Below are positions 45,472-55,610 of a DNA stretch of 64,000 nt, piece by piece; within the stretch, counting starts at the first letter, position 1, and every line of letters starts with the position of its first letter. The notes under the pieces are model-generated. The model was not told the origin of the DNA. It saw nothing but the letters and a program-made list of their open reading frames with translations, and did no database searches. Source of the stretch: Norana najaformis (lineage: Eukaryota; Annelida; Clitellata; Crassiclitellata; Hormogastridae); NCBI GenBank assembly GCA_964023275.1, contig OZ029914.1, forward strand, positions 43,422,219 to 43,486,218, written 5' to 3'. The position numbers were made by a program, and so were the translations under genes.

Positions 45472-48400
45472 ATGTATGTATGTATGTATGTACGTACGTA
45501 CGTATGTATATATGCATATATGCAAGTATGTATGTGTGTATTATTGTATGTATGTATTTTTGTATGTATTTATGTATGTGTGTATGTTTGTATGTATGTG
45601 TGTGTATGTTTGTATGTGTGTATGTTTGTATGTATGTGTGTATGTATGCATGCATGCAGGCATGCATGTATGTATGAATGACAATAAACATAAGTATGTA
45701 TGCATCAATACACTTAGTGTAGCTCACATTAAGTATGTTACAAATTCTGTGAGCTGTGTTCTGTCGTCAACAGTGGCTGTTGTCCTAGACATCACTTTGA
45801 AGTGGGGGCATTTGTCTGCCGCGCAGGAACGAGTGTGGCTCTAATTTCAATTTGCATTCTAATGACTTTCGTGGGCCACTTGGCACCTTCCATCTCAACA
45901 GCATCCGTAACCGCTGACAGCAGCTTAGGGCATAAGGGTCTATATCCGGGCTCTTTGGCTATTCCCGCAGAACTACTGAGCATCCCCCCAGGGACCTGCT
46001 ACAGCCGACAATCCTCCCTGGACAGGGACCCTTTTGGTGTGTATGTATGGACCCATTTCAATCATGCAAGGGGCCCCAGGCCTGACCTAGTCCATAAAAT
46101 TCAGCAATAGACCAATTAATTTATTTTAAGCATGTCCTGCACATAATAAACTAATTATAATATAAATAATAATAACAATAATAATAAGAATACATCACCA
46201 GCAGCCAACAAGAGCTTTGGTTATTATTCCTCATTCTATGCCACAATCAACAATGCTACGGTTGGTGTTAGTGACAGACTGGCCATTGTGCCCATGGGCC
46301 GTGGTCCCACATGGGTCGTGGTTCCTCATGGGCCGTGGTCCCACATGGGTCGTGGTTCCTCATGGGCCGTAGTTCCACATGGGCCGTGGTCCCACATGGG
46401 TCGTGGTTCCTCATGGGCCGTGGTCCCACATGGGTCGTGGTTCCTCATGGGCCGTGGTTCCACATGGGCCGTGGTCCCACATTGGTCGTGGTTCCTCATG
46501 GGCCGTGGTCCCACATGGGCCGTGGTCCCACATGGGTCGTGGTTCATCATGGGCCGTGGTCCCACATGGGCCGTGGTCCCACATGGGCCCCTTTGGTTAA
46601 AAACAATAACAGCAATGTTTGAGGCCTGTCATTCTTAATAGTATTATTTAGAAGAGAAAAAGGACGATTAAGAGGCAGCAGGAGAATAAAAACACGAGTG
46701 GGAGGAGAGGAAGAAGAGTAGGGGTGGAGTATGAACAAGGAGAGAAGCAGGAAGAAGAAGAAGATAAGAAGAAAAATAAAAAAAAGAAAGAGAAGAAGAA
46801 GAGGAAGAGGAAGTGGAAGAAGAGGAAGAAGAGGAAGAGGCAGGGACAGAGGAAGAGAGGAAGAGGAACAAGAAGAAGAAGAAGAGGAAGTGGAAGAGGC
46901 AGAGACAGAGGAAGAGGAAGAAGAGGAAGAGGAAGAAGAAGAGGAGGAAGAGGCAGAGACAGAGGAAGACGAATAAAAAGAAAAGGAAGAGTAGAAGAAG
47001 TCGAAAGAAGAAGAGGAGGAAGAAGAGAAGGATACGGAAAAAGAGAAGGAGAGCGAAGTTAAGTGAGACGGTTCCGGAAGGAACCCGCTTTCACTTCGAC
47101 GGACTTACATGCATCGCTTAAGCCGATGTATCGTTTTGTGTTTGATGTTCTTTTTGTTTTGTTCGTTTTCTTCTTTAATGTTCGGTGTTCCCGTCAGGTG
47201 GAGGCTTCGGTCGTTTGATTGGCAGGGGTCTTTAGTTGTCATCGATCGCATCATCTCGCTAGCCTCCTCTTGCATCCCTAAGCTCCTTTAGGCTTCCTTA
47301 GATGACTTTAGACTACTTTGGGCTTCCTTAGACCACTCGCCGCTGCGAACGAAGCGCAGGAAGTGTCGACAGGAGGTCAGCTACCGAAGATCAAATGCGA
47401 TTTCCACGTCGCCGACTTCCTTTGATCTATGCCGCCTGCCTAGGTGTTCAGGTCAGTCGAAGCTGACAGTGCGCGTGTATAAGTCTTGGTGCTTATCTTA
47501 TCTCGTCTTCAACCGTTCTTGACCCCAAGGAATGGCTGCACCGCGGACAATTTTGTGCCATCTGCTTCTGTCCCTCGTCTCTTGTAATAACTGGTCAAAC
47601 GATAGTTCAGTCCACGACTTGATGTTGTCTATCCATGTCATCTTGGGTCTTCCCCGAGCTCTGGGTCAAGGAATTGTGCCTTCGATGAGCTCTTTCTCTA
47701 GGCAGTCTCCCCTCTTCCGTAGCACGTGCCCGAAGTATGAAGTATTGGAGGTTTTTGGTGCATTTGATCCCTTTTATAACGCAGTCATTTCGACTGCATC
47801 ACATACAGTTACATGTCGTGGTTCTGTTTTAATTGTTTTAAGTGATCTTCAGCTGAACTAACAGTTGGGTTTCACGTTTTGGACGGAGTTGTAAACGTAA
47901 GCTCTGGATTTCTTCAGCTCCCAAAAATCTAAGCAGTAATCCTATTCGTAAACTCGAGATTTCTATAGCGCCCAATGAAAACAAAGCTTATTCAAAGGTG
48001 CTCGGTAGATACAAAATCGATTGCTAAGAAAGGTTCAGTTCTGGGTCTAGATCAAAGAGTTAGGCAGGCGGTCAGATGGCTACGGTGGGTGGTGTTTGGA
48101 ATTGCATCTGCAGGATAGATAAGGGGAAGAAGAGGAATCAGGGTAGTCTCGTGATAAAGAGCTCATTCATAGGCAAATACAAAAATCGATGAGGTAGGTG
48201 TGATCACGTTCGGTTGAAAGTGCAGAACCTAATGACCTTTAGCCTGGAAACAACCAGGATGTTTGTGGATGGTGCTTGGTATTGAAGTTGCGTGAAAAAG
48301 ATAATAACAGGGGGCGTTTTCATGATGCATGTTATATGAAAGGGCAGACTTCAATCGTCGTGGGACTGAAGGACATATCCCTCCCTATCTAGCTTAGACC

Positions 48401-51400
48401 TGTTCAATTCTAAGGTGGCTGTAATATCTCCATCCTACCCAATTGCAAACCAGTACTAACCATCACCCTAACTATACATAATCCAGGCTAAATATGCCCA
48501 ACGTTGACCTTTAACTTATTCCTGTATCACACATCTTGATAGTAAACGAGTCTGTGTATCTGTGATATCATGTAGCCATGTTTCAGCGCAGTTGTGGCTG
48601 CTGGATTACTTGCGTGGGGGCAAGAACATTTCCAGAGGGGCGCCACATTTTGTCAGTCCACCAGGTCTGGTGAGAGTTTTCGGCATATAACCAAGAGGGG
48701 TGGGGGCGAACGGCCCCTCACGCCTACTGTTTCAGCGGCTTTTATAGGTTCTCAAAGGCTCTATATTAATGTCCCAGTAAGTGTAGTGCACGATGCCGCA
48801 GCTTCCGCGACGTCATTTACTCTCGTGAGCTCTATACTCTACGTTATCTCTATACTATCTCTATGTTATACGAGAGTATAACGTAGGTATGAAACATTAA
48901 CAGTACTTATTCTGTGACGCAACACATGTGCTATCAGAGAGCATCAAAACTTTCGACAATGTACGTAGAGTGAACGCAGAATAATATCAGAGATGGAAAC
49001 TAACATTTGAATCTTGCAGTCTGTATTTACTGCCTTTCCGCTTCTTTCGGTTTCTTATTTTCGGTTTTTGGCATTTTTTGGGGTTTTTCCGAAAACCGAC
49101 TCCGGTGTAGGTTTCGGTTTTCTGAATATCGTGACATCGGCCCAGTATCCCAATCAACTTTAATTGAATCTAGTCTCAATGGCTGGCGAAACAAACAATC
49201 TACTCTACGGTTCGTCATAAGTAGACTCTAATTTTCGAGTACTCGAGTACTCGTTAAGCTAATCGCAAATTACTCGAGTATCCAATTACTCGAATAGCGG
49301 GACCCTTAAAATATGCATGCATAGTCTCCATATAGTCTCGTTACTACCTCAAAATACGGATGAAAAGAGACTCTGCCAGATGTCTGGCGTCACAGGTGAC
49401 CGTCCATCCTCTCTTGCTCCCTCCAATTCTTTCTTCATGTCTTCCTAATTCTTGTGCTGAGTTGAAGTTATGCGTCGTTGGAATACGTAAACACAGAATT
49501 AGGTAAAAGATTTGGCGTGCCAGTCTGTCGCTAGGTGACGCCAGATGCGTCCTGGATTGAGATTGGAGGACGTCCATTTATTAGGAACGGACGTCTGTTA
49601 GTCGCCGATGGAAGACGAGGATCAAGAGTGGGAGGACTGGAGGAGTAGTAAGAGGAAGAATGGGAAAAGGAGGAATACGAGGAAGAGGAAAAGAAGGAAA
49701 AGCAGGATTTAAAGGAGGACTTTTGATGCTCTCTGATAGCACATATGTTCCGTCACTGAATAAATACAGTTAATGTTCCATCTCTATGTTATACTACAGT
49801 AAATAACGCACAACTAGTATAAAGGAGGAGGAGATGAAGAGTAGGATAAGAGGAGGAGGAGGAGGAGGAGGAGGCGAGAAAAGGGGAGGAGGAGGAGGAG
49901 GAGGAAGTATTGATAGGTAGAAAGAGAAGCAAAAGATGGGGATTTCTGAGGCTGAAGAAGGAGAGTAGCAGGATGCTGGATGTGACGAGGGCAAGATGGA
50001 TGGAAAGAAAAGACGAGGTGACGGTGCAGTAGGGGTAGTGGCGGATTTGTATTGAAGAAAGGAAGGCAAAGAAAGAGGAAGAGGAGGAGCCGTAGGAGGA
50101 GAAACGGGAGGAAGTGATGGTCCTGTAGGAGGAGGAAGAGGAGAAAGAGGAGGAGCAGACGAGAGAGGAGAAGGGCCTTGGCCGGTCTAAGTAGTAATCG
50201 ATGGAAGCATACGAGGCAAATTGAAATAAGTTTCTACGCTTTGCTCTGCAAATGAAGACGAATGGGACGAAGTCGCAGAACTCGACTTCACCCAAATGTT
50301 GTCGTCGATCGTGAGGAGTAGTCAATCCTCTTCCTCAAATCCTGTCCTCATTCCTCTTCTTCCCCTTATTTATCTCCCTGATCCGATTCCACACACCACC
50401 CACCGTAGCCGTCCGACTGCCTGACTCTTGGGTCTTGACCTGCAACCGAACCCTTCTTGCCAATCGATTTTGTTTTGACTGAGCGCCTGTGATAAGCTGG
50501 ATCCCGCGACTTAGCTTTCGTTCGGCGCTGTATAGATCTCGTGTTTACGATTACGATAGCTCGGTTTAGTAAAAGTAATTATACGCATGTCGCAGCAACA
50601 AACATGCCAGAAGTAATAGGCCTACATAGTTCACTGAAAAGAGTTTACTTTTTTCTTATCGTAATCGTAATCTTGAGATTTCTATAACGCTCAGCGAAAG
50701 CTAAGTCGCGGGAACCAGCTTATTCGCAGGCGCTCAGACAAAATAAAATCGATAGGCAGAAATGTTTCGGTTCCAGGTCAAGATCCAGGAGTCAGACAGG
50801 CAGACAGTCGGACGGCTACGGTGGATAGTGAAGCGAGAAGAGAGAAGGGGAATAAGAAGAATCAGGATAAGATTTTTAGAAAAGTAATGTTTTTCAGTTT
50901 TGAGTGAAAGATCAGCACAGAAATTGCAAGAGGTGAAGTGTTGGTGAGTTCGTATGAGTTCTACCGATCAAATTGTGTATGTTAATTAAGTATAATTCTA
51001 ATATGAAGGCATATTGTCAGCATAAGTAATTGTGGATGAAACACAGGAATCTAACTGCAATGGGTATACTTGGCAAAAGGGAACTACTTGTAGCTGTAAA
51101 TTTTGTTGGCGAAGATCAGTATACATGAGCGAATCCTGTGATGAATTTGCATCGCAGTAGAGATACCATTAGATGGCGAGGTAGGAATTTTCCACCTTTT
51201 TCTACATCCTAGAAGCAAGCCACTGCACGTGGTAGAGCTGATTTATTCCTGGTGACAGCTGAACTGGAAGATCACATGCCAATAAGTATGCATGAATGCG
51301 CTGGCGGTTCTTTTAACTCTGATAGGTGACGTTTCTTAAGAAATTGACTCAGACGTCGTTCGTCGAATAAGAAAAAGAGCTAACGAGAAAACAAGTGACG

Positions 51401-52433
51401 TCACTCCAATGTTAATAAACCAGTCTATTACTCACTTACTCACTCACTCACTCATTAACTAACTAACTAACTAACTCACACTCACTCACTCACTCACTCA
51501 CTCACTCAGACTCACTCACTCACACTCATTCACACACTCACTCACTCACTTACTTACTTATCCGAATGGTTCGCAGATTGGCTAACAAAAATAATCAAAT
51601 GTCACATCTCAGGCGATTATAGCGCCACACAGCGACCATTTCTGGGTTGAACGAGAACAAAAAGTGCAAATGAGATTCGTGCGCGTGACGTCATCTCACG
51701 ATTCGCATGGGCCTCGGATTTTATTATGTTTGCGTCAAACCACAAACATAAAACGAGCATATTATAACATAATTAGAATGCAATACATATGTACATATAT
51801 TATATATACATATAGATCCTGTGTGTCGCGCATAATCCTCTTTCCGGAGATGAGGCCTGAATAGGTACGCATGCATAATTTAACGCAGTCAAAATATGCT
51901 GCCATAAATGTACATCCTGTTTTAATATTCATATGCAGTTCATTTAATCATACATGGCCTCCTGAACACGTAGCTTGTTTTGATTCCCCTCTGCATTTAG
52001 GAAGATTATATATATATATATATATATGTATAATGTCTAGGCGTGTGTGTGTGTGTGAAAGGTGTGTGTGTGTGTGAAAGGTGCATGTGTGTGAGAGAGA
52101 GAGAGAGACAGAGAGAGACAGAGAGAGACAGAGAGAGACAGAGAGAGACAGAGAGAGACAGAGAGAGAAGGAAATAAGGCAAGGAAAGAGAGAAACAGAC
52201 AGAGGGTGGAAGAGATAGATAGATAGAGAGGGGGATTTTGGAAGATTTAGAGGAAGTGCACTAAGGCGAAGAAATAGGTCAATGGAGGAAGGTAAGCTAG
52301 GTGGAAAAAACGAATATAGTTAAATTGAGAATTGGACGAGGAATGACAAAAAGTCATAAAGAGAAGTGGCTGAAAGGAAGAAATGAGGCAGAGAAGTTGA
52401 CTGAAGCAGAGAGAGAGAGAAAGAGAGAGAGAT

Positions 52434-52475
<42 letters not shown>

Positions 52476-55400
52476 AGGGAGGGAGAGAGAAAGAGAGGGA
52501 GAAAGAGAGAGAAAGAGACAGACAGACAGAGAGACAGGCAGAGACACACAGAGAGAAAGGGGGATGCAGAGAAGCAGGGAGCAACGAAAGGACAAGACAG
52601 AGGCAGGAAGCGGTATTCACCGCAGTCTATATTGCGTTCCTTCGCCGCCGACCTAAGAAATTTCTCTTCCGTAGACGATCGAAGGAATTGAACGATTTAC
52701 ATCAGCACACGTGTCATCAACTTCGAATACGAGCAATTATTGTCAATTAATCGCATTAGGAAATTATCAAATCGCATCGATCTCATGAGCTTTGCATTGG
52801 AACAAGTGCGGTATGGTGGTCTATCGCGTTTGGTGAACATGCAGTCGCGGGTTCGACTCCGTGTAACGACCCTGGGCTAGATGGTTGCGAATACCGTGCC
52901 TCTGTCGCCAAACTATAATTTGGTACTGGCCTAAGCTGGGAGGTAAATGGCAAGTCCTGCGATGCACTGGCCCCATGTCCAGGACCTTGAGATTCATCCA
53001 TTGCCGGCTCAAGGGCTAAGAAAAGGAAATGAGCGCCTCCCCTACGTCTCACTTTTGAGATGTGGAATACTCTACTTTTTTGCACCGCATCTTAAATAAA
53101 CTCAGAAGGTAGGCATCGATGGATTCTTCAGTGATGCTACAGCTGCAGAATCTGAGCGCGATTGCCACAAATCCATCCATCCATCCATCCATCCATCCAT
53201 CCATCCATCCATCCATCCATCCATCCATCCATCCATCCATCCATCCATCCATCCATCCATCCATCCATCCATCCATCCATCCATCCATCCATCCATCCAT
53301 CCATCCATCCATCCATCCATCCATCCATCCATCCATCCATCCATCCATCCATCCATCCATCCATCCATCCATCCATCCATCCATCCATCCATCCATCCAT
53401 CCATCCATCCATCCATCCATCCATCCATCCATCCATCCATCCATCCATCCATCCATCCATCCATCCATCCATCCATCCATCCATCCATCCATCCATCCAT
53501 CCATCCATCCATCCATCCATCCATCCATCCATCCATCCATCCATCCATCCATCCATCCATCCATCCATCCATCCATCCATCCATCCATCCATCCATCCAT
53601 CCATCCATCCATCCATCCATCCATCCATCCATCCATCCATCCATCCATCCATCCATCCATCCATCCATCCATCCATCCATCCATCCATCCATCCATCCAT
53701 CCATCCATCCATCCATCCATCCATCCATCCATCCATCCATCCATCCATCCATCCATCCATCCATCCATCCATCCATCCATCCATCCATCCATCCATCCAT
53801 CCATCCATCCATCCATCCATCCATCCATCCATCCATCCATCCATCCATCCATCCATCCATCCATCCATCCATCCATCCATCCATCCATCCATCCATCCAT
53901 CCATCCATCCATCCATCCATCCATCCATCCATCCATCCATCCATCCATCCATCCATCCATCCATCCATCCATCCATCCATCCATCCATCCATCCATCCAT
54001 CCATCCATCCATCCATCCGAAGCAAATCAGCCGCAGCAACCGCTGACCCCAACAGCAGCTATACGCAGCATCATGAAAAATGACTTCATTACGGCCTCCG
54101 ACGCGGACTAATTCCTATAAATAAAATGACACCAAACACAAGACACGCGCACCCTCATCCGCACCCACGCACTCACACACGCACAGTGCATACGAACAAA
54201 GCACACACAACAGCACACGCATACAAACTCAATAAATAGAAGGAAGGGGTAATTAGGAGCTATGTATATATTATATATGCAGATGTAGCCACTATTACAC
54301 ATATATATATATAATACTTTCCACATATATGTTCAATATTAGTCCATATATATGAACTAATATCGAGCGTATATATATATAACATCATACTTCCACATGT
54401 ATATTTGATATTAGTCAATATATGGACTAAACTCGAATATGTATGTGAAAAGTATGATATCGAGAGAGATAAATATTTAATCGTAATCGTAAGTCGTAAG
54501 CTCAAGATTTCTACCGCGTCCAACGAGAGAGCCAGCTTATTCACAGATGCTCAGTCAAAACAAAATCGATAGGCAGGAAGTTTTATACTAGGCGATTATC
54601 GAAGAGTCAGGCAGGCAGTCAGACGGCTATGATGGATGGTGTTTGGAATTGAATCGGAAAGTGCGATAAGGAAAAGAGAAAGAATCAGGATAGGATCTTT
54701 GGAAGAGGATTGTTTTTTAGTTGAAAAACCGGTGCAGAGATTGCATAACGTGAAGTGTTGGCGAGTTGGCATGATGGATGAGATAATTGTCGTAATTCTG
54801 GTGGGAGTTTATTCCAGAGGTAGCCAGGACTGTGAAGCGATTTCCAAATTTTAAGAATGAGGTGACGGGAGGGCGGAGAAGTGTTATTGAGTTCATTTAG
54901 AGTAATTGATGGCGTCGTTTGTAGAGTAAAAATGCAATGACTAAAAGTGTGCAAATCTGTGCTTATGTTTGCTAGGTTTAGCCAGGAACTCTATGTCTGA
55001 GTCTGCCTCTTTATCTAGCTCCTTTATCTGTCCTAATCAGACACCTAGGCGTAATTGGTTTTGTCTGTCTGCCGTTGTCTCTGTGTCTCTGATCAGTTTG
55101 TCTGTCTGTGTGTACGTGTGCGTGACTCTGTCTCTGTCTGTCTGTCTGTCCCTTTGTCTCTGCGTCTCTGTGTCTTTGCTCAGTTTGTCTGTCTGTGTGT
55201 AGGTGTGCGTGAATGTGTCCGTCTGTCTGTCTGTCTCTTATCGGTCCCTCTGTAATATTATATCACTGTCTTTTGTCGGATCAAGTAGCATTACAGGAGC
55301 GCAGTCGAAAGTTAGCAAACGCTGCCGGCGCTATATAAATAGCCAAGTATAGCATTTATGTTGATAACATTACTAATGAGAGCCTGAAACGACTTAATTA

Positions 55401-55575
55401 GTTTAAAATGGCACGTAGGTCTATTGTCAGCTGTAACTTAATCAGGCGCCTGAAGTAAGTACGGTTTCTGTCCGTCTTTTATTGGAACCCTTCATTCATC
55501 CCTCCATCTGCCCGTCCATCCATCCATCCATCCATCCATCTATCTATTCATCCATCCGTCCATCCATCCATCCAT

Positions 55576-55610
<35 letters not shown>

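Noticed and set aside
46288-47121. Frames over the 17-bp minisatellite and the purine tract
   Set aside because: Repeat periodicity and AG-only sequence explain the absence of stops.
53049-54111. Open frames of about 300-330 residues across the CCAT array
   Set aside because: Pure tetranucleotide repeat; every frame is open on both strands.
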